The translations under genes and the position numbers were made by a program. A DNA stretch of 37,761 bases from a virus. Where the stretch lies: the IMG/VR virus record IMGVR_UViG_3300042892_000715, positions 1 through 37,761 of that record; one strand, given 5' to 3'. How positions within the stretch are numbered: the stretch's first letter is position 1; each line of letters starts with the position of its first letter. Below the pieces are notes generated by a model. It did no database searches and was not told the origin of the DNA. It saw only the letters and a program-made list of their open reading frames with translations. Positions 1 to 6,518 of the stretch are shown here, piece by piece.

Positions 1-290
1 TGCGTGAATCATCTACAACAGCAGAGCTTAAAGAAAGACTTGCTGAACTTGGTTCTTTACCAATTTTAGAATTACCTCAAGTAGAGCGTAATGAAAACAG
101 TCCTAATTTTGGCGAACCTATTATGGTGGCAGACCCAGAAACAGGAGAAATGATTCCTCTTGTTCTTTATTCTATTAGCTTCACAGGTGCAACAGACATG
201 AGTAGCACACGTACTACTGTTACAGACGAAATGCTAAAGAGAGAACTTGCAAGCAGAGCAATCAACTTCGAAGACCTTATTGCATTATAA
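1..290 (+). CDS. Unknown protein, C-terminal part (5' end outside window)
   Basis: An open frame runs from the window edge (first full codon at 3) to TAA at 288-290, giving 95 residues. It begins RESTTAELKERLAELG and ends INFEDLIAL. The visible part has a charged helical start, then a Pro/Glu-rich segment with a DPETGEMIPLVLYSISF strand-like stretch. I do not recognise the family. It is followed at once by a strong hairpin, so it is probably the last gene of an upstream operon. The frame is clean and codon use matches the rest of the window. Confidence 0.75.
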   Translation, partial: RESSTTAELKERLAELGSLPILELPQVERNENSPNFGEPIMVADPETGEMIPLVLYSISFTGATDMSSTRTTVTDEMLKRELASRAINFEDLIAL

Positions 291-300
291 TAACAAACAT

Positions 301-330
301 AATAGTGGGCCCTTAACAGGGCTTGCTATT
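301..330 (+). terminator. Stem-loop after the first gene, probable terminator
   Basis: AATAGTGGGCCCT and AGGGCTTGCTATT pair over 13 bp (three G-U wobbles) around a TAAC loop. The hairpin lies 10 nt after a stop codon and is followed by GTTATTATATAT, which is U-rich but not a clean U-run. It probably ends the upstream transcript. Confidence 0.6.
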
Positions 331-539
331 GTTATTATATATAGGGTGGGAGTTTTATTGGGTGGGTAATCAAAAACTCTACATATATATAAGGAATAAA
401 AAGTTTTTACGGCTATGAAATAAACTTTTTGTGCGTTTAAATGATGATGAATAGACCCTCAAGCTATAAAGGTGTCTAATACAACAAGTGTTGAATATGG
501 TATTCAATACATTTATATAGCATTAATACATAGAAAGCA
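331..539 (+). other. Gene-less stretch with a chain of hairpins
   Basis: No convincing gene is visible. Three more stem-loops follow the terminator: 350-356 with 373-379 (GAGTTTT/AAAACTC), 398-406 with 422-430 (AAAAAGTTT/AAACTTTTT, 9 bp) and 491-497 with 501-507 (TTGAATA/TATTCAA, 3-nt loop). Such density of perfect stems in 210 nt suggests a leader or a non-coding RNA for the small gene at 540, but AT-rich sequence makes chance stems common. Confidence 0.4.
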
Positions 540-734
540 ATGAGTCCAAGAGAAAGAATGATAGAACAAACTACTAGATTTGCAATAGAACTTCTTATTA
601 ATAGGAAGTATAGTCTTATAGAAGCATATAATAATGATCTTGTTTCTTATGATTTATATGAATGTTTATTAATGGATATAGAACGAGATTTATATGTCTT
701 GTCTGGTGTTAGTATTGATGAACTATTTAATTAG
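540..734 (+). CDS. Small unknown protein (64 aa)
   Basis: ATG at 540 follows an A-rich leader (TAGAAAGCAATG), the usual initiation context here. The product starts MSPRERMIEQTTRFAIELL and is predicted mainly helical with an acidic second half (YECLLMDIERDLYVLSGVSIDELF). No known domain is recognised. It stands alone between two gene-less, hairpin-rich stretches, so it may be part of an RNA-rich locus. The amino-acid composition looks like a real protein, but the isolated position lowers confidence. Confidence 0.55.
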   Translation: MSPRERMIEQTTRFAIELLINRKYSLIEAYNNDLVSYDLYECLLMDIERDLYVLSGVSIDELFN

Positions 735-818
735 AGACTTGTTCTCGCTTAATACAAACATTTGTAATACCTGAATAGGTAACACATAAAAGAAAGGTAG
801 GAATAGACATAATATACA

Positions 819-847
819 TTGTTGAAGTATCCTTTTTATTACATTTG
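819..847 (+). promoter_or_regulatory. Bacteroidota-type promoter-like site
   Basis: TTG at 819-821 and TACATTTG at 840-847 (18-nt spacer) fit the Bacteroidota TTTG / TAnnTTTG pattern. Transcription would begin near 855, just before the first hairpin of the gene-less stretch, and would cover the tandem RNA elements. Confidence 0.4.
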
Positions 848-933
848 TTTAATACACATTTCTAACGGTTGTTAGAAATCCCTTGTTTAATGGACTGTGG
901 GTTAACAGAACATCTTAATGTATCATTCTAGTT

Positions 934-1318
934 TCCCAAGGACTAGCAATTGTAATATACTACAGAATAGGTAAATAGGCATATCGCTGAATAACTTACA
1001 ACACTGTGGTAACAAGAAGTAAGGTTGGAAAATGTGTGCACAACATGGACCATAAAACAAAGTTCCTACTATTACAATTGAATACAGAGGGTAATGTATC
1101 ATTCTCACGTAGATATAAAGACTTCTTAATTAACAACGAAAGTTGGTACACAAAAACAAATATGTTAAGATGTGAAACTACACTGATTACCAATTGAACA
1201 GCACTGAGGTGGTAAGTAAAAGGTCAGTAATTAGTCTCCCAAGGGTGAGCAGTTGTAATGTAAACATTAATCCCTAAGCAAGGTAATATGTAGCCTTGTT
1301 ACAACTGAATACAGAGGG
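934..1318 (+). ncRNA. Tandem structured RNA elements (two copies)
   Basis: Copy 1 has TCCCAAGG (934-941), then CAATTGTAATA (947-957) pairing over 11 bp with TATTACAATTG (1070-1080), then AATACAGAGGG (1081-1091). Copy 2 has TCCCAAGG (1237-1244), CAGTTGTAAT (1250-1259) pairing with GTTACAACTG (1298-1307), then AATACAGAGGG (1308-1318). The third pair changes from A-U to G-C with pairing kept, while flanking CCC and GGG strands and the AAUACAGA strand are invariant. The apical parts differ (about 112 versus 38 nt). A third, weaker copy may lie at 1141-1212 (AGTTGGTA/TACCAATT then GAACAGCACTGAGG). No known RNA family is recognised. Confidence 0.5.
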
Positions 1319-1485
1319 AATTAATTCTAGTATAACAGGATGGCTAGACATCATAAAAAACTTAATAACTTCCCAAGTTGTTGAGGGCACCAGTTTCTTT
1401 GAAGCTATTAAAGATTGTTTTAAAACAATATAGTATATCAAAGTTTTAGGTGTAAAACACAAATCAATTTAAACATAGAAAACAT

Positions 1486-1674
1486 ATGAAACAGAAAATC
1501 ACAAAAGAATTAACTCTCAATGAGACATTTGAGAGTCAGATTGCATCTATACCTAAAGAATTAAATGTTGTTAATGGTACATATTTAAGTTACGTAGGTG
1601 AAAACTCTCGTTTAGCCAGAAGAATTAAAGCTGGTAAAACTAATGGTAAGAAATATAAACACATTGAACACTAA
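1486..1674 (+). CDS. Small basic unknown protein (62 aa)
   Basis: ATG at 1486 follows CATAGAAAACAT, the local A-rich initiation context. The product has an acidic first half and a strongly basic end (LARRIKAGKTNGKKYKHIEH), suggesting nucleic-acid or phosphate contact, though nothing identifies a family. It is the first gene after the structured RNA stretch, with 23 nt to the next gene. Confidence 0.6.
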   Translation: MKQKITKELTLNETFESQIASIPKELNVVNGTYLSYVGENSRLARRIKAGKTNGKKYKHIEH

Positions 1675-1697
1675 CAATTTAATCAATCAATCAAATT

Positions 1698-1922
1698 ATG
1701 AAAGTATTAATCCTTATAGCTATATATATAGCTTCATTTATTAGCGTCTTTATGATGCTATCATTCGTTGGTTTTATCTTTGGATATAACTATTTAAATG
1801 TTCTCCATAATGATGGATGGCAATGTATATATTCCATTCTTATTGGCTGGTGGATAGCAATATTTCCAGCTAGAGAATATTATGTTAAACATCAATTTCA
1901 TTTAGATAGAGTGACAAGATAA
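1698..1922 (+). CDS. Small membrane protein, two transmembrane segments (74 aa)
   Basis: The first about 30 residues (MKVLILIAIYIASFISVFMM onward) form one hydrophobic segment. A second spans about residues 42-57 around CIYSILIGWWIAIFPA. The tail is basic (KHQFHLDRVTR), predicting a cytoplasmic C terminus. No family is recognised. In phages such small membrane proteins may act in superinfection exclusion or lysis control, but nothing here shows which. Confidence 0.65.
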   Translation: MKVLILIAIYIASFISVFMMLSFVGFIFGYNYLNVLHNDGWQCIYSILIGWWIAIFPAREYYVKHQFHLDRVTR

Positions 1923-1994
1923 TAATATTGCTCTGCCAAGGGCTGGACCTAAGCATGTCTATAAAACTGCTCTCACAATTTAATCATAGAAATC

Positions 1995-2168
1995 ATGGAT
2001 ACAACAACCATATTAATTAATGTATTAACTAAATCAATAAAAAAGAATGGTGAAGGACATGTTCTTACACTTGGTCATCTATTAAATATAGTCGAGCTTA
2101 TTGCTGAGATAGAAGAAAATCAAGCAATGAATGATGATATATATCCATACGATTCTAATTGGGACTAA
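1995..2168 (+). CDS. Small acidic unknown protein (57 aa)
   Basis: ATG at 1995 sits behind CATAGAAATCATG, a leader shared with several genes here, which supports the start. The product (MDTTTILINVLTKSIKKNGE..., ending DIYPYDSNWD) is mostly helical with an acidic tail. No family is recognised. TAA is at 2166-2168 and the next gene follows after 18 nt. Confidence 0.6.
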   Translation: MDTTTILINVLTKSIKKNGEGHVLTLGHLLNIVELIAEIEENQAMNDDIYPYDSNWD

Positions 2169-2186
2169 TTATTAAACAAAGAAATC

Positions 2187-2324
2187 ATGTCAGAAAACAC
2201 AGAAAGAAATTTAAGCATGTATATAATATTATTTATACTTGCAATGGGACTATTATCAGCATTAAGCTCATGTAGTTCAAGAACCTATTCAAATAGTCAT
2301 TCAAAATGCTATTTTAAGAAATAA
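2187..2324 (+). CDS. Lipoprotein-like small peptide (45 aa)
   Basis: The leader CAAAGAAATCATG supports the start at 2187. A charged N terminus (MSENTERN) precedes a hydrophobic stretch, then LSALSSCSS, which fits a signal-peptidase II lipobox with cysteine near residue 28. The mature part would be only about 17 residues. Small phage lipoproteins can block superinfecting phages or act at the outer membrane as spanin-like factors; neither is shown here. It may instead be a plain membrane anchor. Confidence 0.55.
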   Translation: MSENTERNLSMYIILFILAMGLLSALSSCSSRTYSNSHSKCYFKK

Positions 2325-2353
2325 ACTAGAAATCAATTAAACACTTAGAAATC

Positions 2354-3139
2354 ATGAACAAAAAATTAGCAGAATTAAAGAATCGTTTACAATTCTTATT
2401 AAAGAAATTAGGATGGATTACTGAATCATCTAAAGTTAAATTAAGTTATTTAGCTGGTATCAATAGACCAATTAATCCTTCACAAGTAACAAAGTTATGT
2501 AATTCACTTATGAAAATGGGTAATGTTAGACCTGTTATAGTATGTGAGATTGACTTTCTTAATGGTACAAAAGGACATTATATATTAGATGGTCAGCATT
2601 TATTTAATGCATTGTTGAGACTTGGTTGGGAAATTCCTTATGTAGTAATTGATGTTAAAGATAAGCAAGATCTAGTAGAGAAGATTGCATTATTAAACTC
2701 ATCATCTAAATCATGGACTATGCAAGATTATGTAGTAGCATGGGCTTCATTGAAACCTGATTATATAAAGCTGAATAAATACTTTCAGATATATGATATA
2801 GAAATTAGTATCCTTGCTGGTATTCTATCTAATGGAAGAGTTAGTAGTGCAGGTGATATAACTAAAACTATCAAAAATGGAGAATTTGTTATTCAAGATG
2901 AAGAGTCAAATCTATCTATAGTAAATGGTATTACAGATGTTTTGAAGTTTATTCCAAGAATGAATAGATTTGAGAATCGTTATGTTTGTTCTGAATATGT
3001 TAATTTTAGAAGAACAGAAGGATGTAATTATAATCATAAATCATTTCTAAAAAATCTTGAGGATAACAAAAAGCAATTCATTCTTGCCACTCAGGAACAA
3101 CAAAAATTATCAGACATGTTTAGAAAACTATCAAAATAA
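2354..3139 (+). CDS. ParB/Sulfiredoxin-fold (ParB N-terminal-like) domain protein
   Basis: 261 residues, with the start supported by CTTAGAAATCATG. Residues about 40-100 resemble the ParB N-terminal fold: a strand-rich region with GHYILDGQHLFNALLRLGW at 74-92, matching the family's xxDGQHRxxAxxxLG motif and keeping Gly, Gln and His but with Leu for the usual Arg. A charged helical C-terminal half follows, with no helix-turn-helix I can name. The fold is used by CTPases, nucleases and regulators, so the activity is open. It is the largest gene among many tiny ones, with no ParA or partition site nearby. Confidence 0.65.
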   Translation: MNKKLAELKNRLQFLLKKLGWITESSKVKLSYLAGINRPINPSQVTKLCNSLMKMGNVRPVIVCEIDFLNGTKGHYILDGQHLFNALLRLGWEIPYVVIDVKDKQDLVEKIALLNSSSKSWTMQDYVVAWASLKPDYIKLNKYFQIYDIEISILAGILSNGRVSSAGDITKTIKNGEFVIQDEESNLSIVNGITDVLKFIPRMNRFENRYVCSEYVNFRRTEGCNYNHKSFLKNLEDNKKQFILATQEQQKLSDMFRKLSK

Positions 3140-3143
3140 AACA

Positions 3144-3290
3144 ATGAAAACAATTCAATTATCAATTCATGAATTCTATGACTTCAAGGAAGTTGCTAAG
3201 AAATTCAAAATCTTATTCACATGCACAGTGATAGCAGGAATAGTTCTTGTTGATGCTGATGCAGTAATGTTAGACTATATAGGTTATTAG
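3144..3290 (+). CDS. Small unknown protein (48 aa)
   Basis: ATG at 3144 lies 4 nt after the ParB-like gene's stop with AAAACA before it. A longer reading from 3057 would overlap that gene and is unlikely. The product MKTIQLSIHEFYDFKEVAKK continues to a short hydrophobic CTVIAGIVLVDADAVML, which reads more like a beta-strand core than a membrane span. No family is recognised. Confidence 0.6.
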   Translation: MKTIQLSIHEFYDFKEVAKKFKILFTCTVIAGIVLVDADAVMLDYIGY

Positions 3291-3292
3291 TT

Positions 3293-3400
3293 ATGAGCAC
3301 AATAGAAGTGGTGTTATTATCAGCATTCACATTAGTGTTATCATTAGCTGTAATCTTGGGTTTTATTATATTATATAAAACAGTAAGAGGAGAAATGTAA
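3293..3400 (+). CDS. Single-span membrane peptide (35 aa)
   Basis: ATG at 3293, two bases after the preceding stop; TAA at 3398-3400, two bases before the next ATG. About residues 6-28 (VVLLSAFTLVLSLAVILGFI onward) form one transmembrane helix, with a short basic tail YKTVRGEM. The tight spacing supports translation. The function is unknown. Confidence 0.6.
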   Translation: MSTIEVVLLSAFTLVLSLAVILGFIILYKTVRGEM

Positions 3401-3402
3401 TC

Positions 3403-3945
3403 ATGACACTAACAGGAGAATTAGTATTTAAAAGTTACAGACCATTAGAACTAGAACTCTCTATGTTATTCGTAAGAAGACATTATGTTGGCAAAAGTAT
3501 AGAGCAAGTAGAAATATTTGCTCTTACTAAATTACCAAAAGATAAAGATGAGTTCATATCTATTAATGGTCATCCAGTGGAACTGTATGTTATGCATAAT
3601 GAATACAATGCAACAGAACCAATGGTACAACCAGAACAAATAGGTTGGTTTGATGAGGGACCAGACACAGAAGATTTACATGACATTACACTGAAAGAGA
3701 TTAACACTATTCTCAATCATTATGGTGGTTATGTAGATGTTGAAGTGGATGAAGATTATCCAGACATTGTTGTATTAGCTGAAGGTAAAGCAATATTAAG
3801 CTTTATTGATTCATATGTTGATGAAGATGAAGATGATACATGTGAGAACTGTGGATCAGATGATTTATATTACAATTCATCAGGAGACATTAGCTGTAAC
3901 AACTGTGGCTATGAAGATAATGATAGACAATTATTTAATGATTAA
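3403..3945 (+). CDS. Acidic protein with C-terminal zinc ribbon (180 aa)
   Basis: The last about 35 residues hold CENCGSDDLYYNSSGD then CNNCGYED, two CxxC knuckles spaced like a TFIIB-type zinc ribbon. The N-terminal 140 residues are mixed alpha/beta with many acidic residues (VDVEVDEDYPDIVVLAEGKA) and match nothing I know. A ribbon on an acidic phage protein suggests contact with nucleic acid or RNA polymerase, which is inference. The next gene also encodes a zinc-finger protein. Confidence 0.65.
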   Translation: MTLTGELVFKSYRPLELELSMLFVRRHYVGKSIEQVEIFALTKLPKDKDEFISINGHPVELYVMHNEYNATEPMVQPEQIGWFDEGPDTEDLHDITLKEINTILNHYGGYVDVEVDEDYPDIVVLAEGKAILSFIDSYVDEDEDDTCENCGSDDLYYNSSGDISCNNCGYEDNDRQLFND

Positions 3946-3956
3946 ACTTAGAAATT

Positions 3957-4172
3957 ATGTATATTAAAGAAATTATTTCTCAATCTAGAAGAGATTTTGA
4001 AGCACAATACGAATGTGAACATTGTGGACATTCATACAAATCTAGTGGTTATGATGATCAATATTTTCACGAAAAAGTTATTCCAGGCATGGAATGCCGA
4101 TCTTGTAAAAAGACAGCATCAAATGAATATGTTCCATTAGCAACTAAATATCCAGAAGGATTTCAAATTTAA
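3957..4172 (+). CDS. Small zinc-finger protein (71 aa)
   Basis: The CTTAGAAATTATG leader supports this start. CEHCGHSYKSSGYDD and, 21 residues on, CRSCKK give two CxxC pairs that should bind one zinc ion. Histidines between them (YFHEKVIPGMEC) are also possible ligands. It pairs with the upstream zinc-ribbon gene. No named family is recognised. Confidence 0.65.
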   Translation: MYIKEIISQSRRDFEAQYECEHCGHSYKSSGYDDQYFHEKVIPGMECRSCKKTASNEYVPLATKYPEGFQI

Positions 4173-4184
4173 AACTTAGAAATT

Positions 4185-4358
4185 ATGTTAGTATTAGAAT
4201 TTTCAACAAACAACAAAGAATGCAGTGCTAAACAATTAGTACCAGAGAAAAGAAAAAGAAACAATGGTACAGTTGTATTAAACAATCATAATAAGAAATA
4301 CTCATATAGGCCAAGTGCTGAATATGAGAAATATTTATTGCAAGTAGGACACAAATAG
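4185..4358 (+). CDS. Small basic unknown protein (57 aa)
   Basis: Same CTTAGAAATTATG leader as the previous gene. The product (MLVLEFSTNNKECSAKQLVP..., RKRNNGTVVLNN, KKYSYRPSAEYEKYLL) is basic with a central KRKRN cluster. TAG is at 4356-4358, inside the promoter region of the tmRNA gene that follows. No family is recognised. Confidence 0.6.
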   Translation: MLVLEFSTNNKECSAKQLVPEKRKRNNGTVVLNNHNKKYSYRPSAEYEKYLLQVGHK

Positions 4359-4367
4359 TTATATTTG
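4338..4367 (+). promoter_or_regulatory. Promoter of the tmRNA gene
   Basis: TATATTTG at 4360-4367 matches the Bacteroidota -7 element exactly. ATTG at 4338-4341 is a weak -33 element (18-nt spacer). The tmRNA's first base is 11 nt downstream, which allows a short 5' leader for RNase P to remove. Confidence 0.6.
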
Positions 4368-4377
4368 TATTCTATAT

Positions 4378-4819
4378 GGGGGTGACAGGAATAGACAGGA
4401 TGATTAAAGAGTAAAGCAACAAGCAGTGGGATGAATGGTATACCACTATAAAATGTACATTCAAGCTATAACAGGCAACAATAACGAAGCGAAAGTTGTT
4501 TCTCTAGGAGCAATGACTTTCAATGATGCAATCGCAATGGTATCTAATACTGTTGAGTTCGAATTAGCAGCATAGTGTTAAGGTTTAGATTTGTACCTTA
4601 AACAAATGCACGAAGACAGTTATGGGTATAGACTTTAAACGAACCTTTTGGTGGATTTCAACCTAACCAGTTGAGCCTTTTACTAATCAAGTAGAGAACC
4701 GTGAGTTGAGGTGTGTTTACATGCTATAAACGAGCAAACGTCATACTACTAGATTAAAGCTTGTACAATTGTTTTATGTCTGACATGTTTGGACGGGGAT
4801 TCGAATTCCCCCACCTCCA
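4378..4819 (+). ncRNA. ssrA: tmRNA (ssrA) with an unusually long tag frame
   Basis: tmRNA frees stalled ribosomes: it is charged with alanine, enters the A site and provides a short reading frame whose product marks the protein for proteolysis. The ends pair as GGGGGUG (4378-4384) with CACCUCC (4812-4818), keeping the alanine-identity G3-U70 wobble, then discriminator A. A T-arm GGGGATTCGAATTCCCC and a 5' stretch GTGACAGGAATAGACAGG match the conserved tRNA-like domain. The tag frame probably starts at GGC 4474 (base 97 of the RNA, near E. coli's 90) and reads GNNNEAKVV...EFELAA to TAG 4573-4575: 33 residues against 8-15 commonly. A helix TTAAGGT/ACCTTAA follows the tag stop. CCA is not encoded (CTCA), so it must be added. 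It has its own promoter and terminator. Confidence 0.92.
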
Positions 4820-4853
4820 CTCAATTATGATTGATTGATGATTAGTGTTTATT

Positions 4854-4888
4854 AACCAGGTAGAATTAAGTTTCTATCTGGTTTTTTT
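4854..4888 (+). terminator. Rho-independent terminator of the tmRNA
   Basis: AACCAGGTAGAA (4854-4865) pairs with TTCTATCTGGTT (4872-4883) over 12 bp with one G-U, and a run of seven T follows (4882-4888). It sits 35 nt after the tmRNA 3' end and before the ATG of the next gene, which makes an upstream GTG start for that gene unlikely. Confidence 0.85.
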
Positions 4889-4898
4889 ATTTAAAGAA

Positions 4899-5114
4899 AT
4901 GTACAGAGGCAAATTTAAATACCCAGAGATTAGAAGAAAGTATAAAGGTAATGCTTATGCATGTATCAATCTATTTATAGAAAAAGAATCAATCATTGAT
5001 GATATATCAACATTAGATCAATTCATTAGATTAAATAGAATCAACAAAAGAATTGATGAGATATTAGATTATCAAATAGCTCATTATGAAAAAGCACATA
5101 CACTAAAAAAATAA
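4899..5114 (+). CDS. Small unknown protein (71 aa)
   Basis: I chose ATG 4899 (TTTAAAGAAATG) because an in-frame GTG at 4845 lies upstream of the tmRNA terminator. The product is charged and helical (MYRGKFKYPEIRRKYKGNAY, later DEILDYQIAHYEKAHTLKK). No family is recognised. Three bases separate it from the next gene. Confidence 0.65.
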   Translation: MYRGKFKYPEIRRKYKGNAYACINLFIEKESIIDDISTLDQFIRLNRINKRIDEILDYQIAHYEKAHTLKK

Positions 5115-5117
5115 ATT

Positions 5118-6482
5118 ATGAATAAACAAAGATTTAATGTAGGTGACAAGGTCACTTATAAAAGCAGTAATGACTGTCATCATAAAGATAGGAGCACAGG
5201 ATATTATTATGGAGGAGATAATCAAGGAGGATTTGTAGGAACTATAACAGAGGTTAACTATTATAATGAATCTCATGACTGTTATAAAATAGAAGTTACA
5301 TCCAGACATGGTTGGGATTTCTCAATGTTAGAACGTGAATTCTTAGAATATGATCAAGAAGTTACATTAAAACATCAATTTAAAATAGGAGATGTTGTTT
5401 GTGGTCATGTTAATTCTTCTAAAGTTGGCACAATTATAGGATTTTCAAAAGATGGATTACGTTGCATGGTTGAAGGTTGGAGAGGTGGACATCATGGTGA
5501 TAATGGTTCTGATTATTGGTACGATCATGAAGGTGAGCCTGTTGAATATTATAAGGGTAATGATAGATACTATTTAGCCATCAATGAAATACAAAAAGCT
5601 CCTGTTACACAAGTTCCTGCTAAACAAGAATCATTAGTAGGTAGAACAATCAGATTTAATAGAACAGTTTCACATTGCGCTGAGCAAGGTGATTGTTATG
5701 TTGTTTTAGAAGATACAGAAGATGCTGCAGATGCACTTAACTTAAAAGGTTATGGTACCTTTGATAGAGATAGACTTGTCAATGGAGATTGTGAATTAAT
5801 GCCTAAAGGATGGGTTGAAGAGAAAGATTTAGTATTAGGTTTTTGTGAAATAGGAGATATTGTTGTTAGTTTAGAAGCAATGCATGGAGAAAGAGACGAT
5901 GGTGACATGTTTGTAGTGTTAGAAGACTCATCAAAAAAATGTTTGTATTACAAATATAATACCAACTCTACTAGACCAACAACTTGGCGTTTAGCAACAT
6001 TAGATGAATCACAACGTTTTCACGAAGGTGTAACTAATATATACAATTCAGACATTTCATCTAAAGATTCTGATTTAAAGTATATGATTGAGATGCAAGA
6101 AGAATGTAAAAGGAGATTTCCTATTGGTTGTAAATACATAGGTGTTGGTAATTCTCATGAGGTGACTTTAATGCAAGATGATTATACATATCGAATTCAT
6201 GAACAAAATATATGGGCACATTCAAGTGAAGGATGTTTATTTAAAAACGGTCAATTTGCAACACTTGTATCACTTCCTGCAACTATATCAGCTTCAATGA
6301 GTATAGGAAAGGATTTCATTCCTCGTCAGGAATTTTATATGTCAGTGGATGCTATTTCTGGTAAGGATTTTCATATATCAAGTAGTTATGTAGAATTATA
6401 TAAATCAAGAGGTAGTCTTGTACATCAAAAATCAATAATAACAAAGCGTAACAAAAAAAGTATTAAATTAGTAATCAAATAA
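5118..6482 (+). CDS. Large protein with repeated SH3-like (KOW/PxVGD-type) modules
   Basis: 454 residues. Short motifs with the pattern F-x-[IV]-GD-x-V recur: FNVGDKVTY at the start, FKIGDVVCG near 90, CEIGDIVVS near 243 and FPIGCKYIG near 335. Each is followed by beta-rich sequence, and the early ones by a GT-I motif (VGTITEV, VGTIIGF), as in SH3-like barrels. A His/Gly-rich loop (HHKDRSTGYYYGGDNQGG) lies near the N terminus and a basic tail (KRNKKSIKLVIK) at the end. SH3-like modules often bind protein or RNA, but no enzyme motif is seen. It directly follows the tmRNA and a small gene, so an RNA or ribosome role is possible but unproved. Confidence 0.6.
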   Translation: MNKQRFNVGDKVTYKSSNDCHHKDRSTGYYYGGDNQGGFVGTITEVNYYNESHDCYKIEVTSRHGWDFSMLEREFLEYDQEVTLKHQFKIGDVVCGHVNSSKVGTIIGFSKDGLRCMVEGWRGGHHGDNGSDYWYDHEGEPVEYYKGNDRYYLAINEIQKAPVTQVPAKQESLVGRTIRFNRTVSHCAEQGDCYVVLEDTEDAADALNLKGYGTFDRDRLVNGDCELMPKGWVEEKDLVLGFCEIGDIVVSLEAMHGERDDGDMFVVLEDSSKKCLYYKYNTNSTRPTTWRLATLDESQRFHEGVTNIYNSDISSKDSDLKYMIEMQEECKRRFPIGCKYIGVGNSHEVTLMQDDYTYRIHEQNIWAHSSEGCLFKNGQFATLVSLPATISASMSIGKDFIPRQEFYMSVDAISGKDFHISSSYVELYKSRGSLVHQKSIITKRNKKSIKLVIK

Positions 6483-6518
6483 ATAAATAAATAAATCAAA
6501 CAATTAAAATTAAAAATC

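Larger units (their letters stand above)
735..1485 (+). other. 750-bp gene-less stretch, probable structured RNA locus
   Basis: The open frames here are short, overlap on both strands and have unlikely composition. Instead the stretch holds a promoter-like site (819-847), a perfect 9-bp hairpin with GGTT loop (858-879), a hairpin at 995-1023 (CTTAC/GTAAG), a tandem pair of related RNA elements (934-1318), a CAAC-GAAA-GTTG tetraloop hairpin (1134-1145) and a 16-bp palindrome (1414-1429). In a genome where genes otherwise overlap, 750 bp without coding argues for a functional RNA. Confidence 0.6.

Noticed and set aside
795-812. GGTAGGAATAGACATAAT resembles the tmRNA 5' segment ACAGGAATAGACAGG at 4386.
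   Set aside because: Only about 11 bases match, and no tRNA-like acceptor or T arm lies near 735-1485, so a second or remnant tmRNA is not supported.
1368-1392. TCCCAAGTTGTTGAGGG as another copy of the tandem RNA element.
   Set aside because: It shares CCCAAG and GGG but has no room for the long helix, so it may be chance or a heavily shortened copy.
923-1462. Several 60-65 codon open frames on both strands in the gene-less stretch.
   Set aside because: They overlap each other on both strands, have unusual composition and lie across paired RNA helices.
4845-4898. GTG start extending the gene at 4899 upstream.
   Set aside because: The extension contains the tmRNA terminator hairpin and T-run, so a transcript starting there would be cut off; ATG 4899 has the usual leader.
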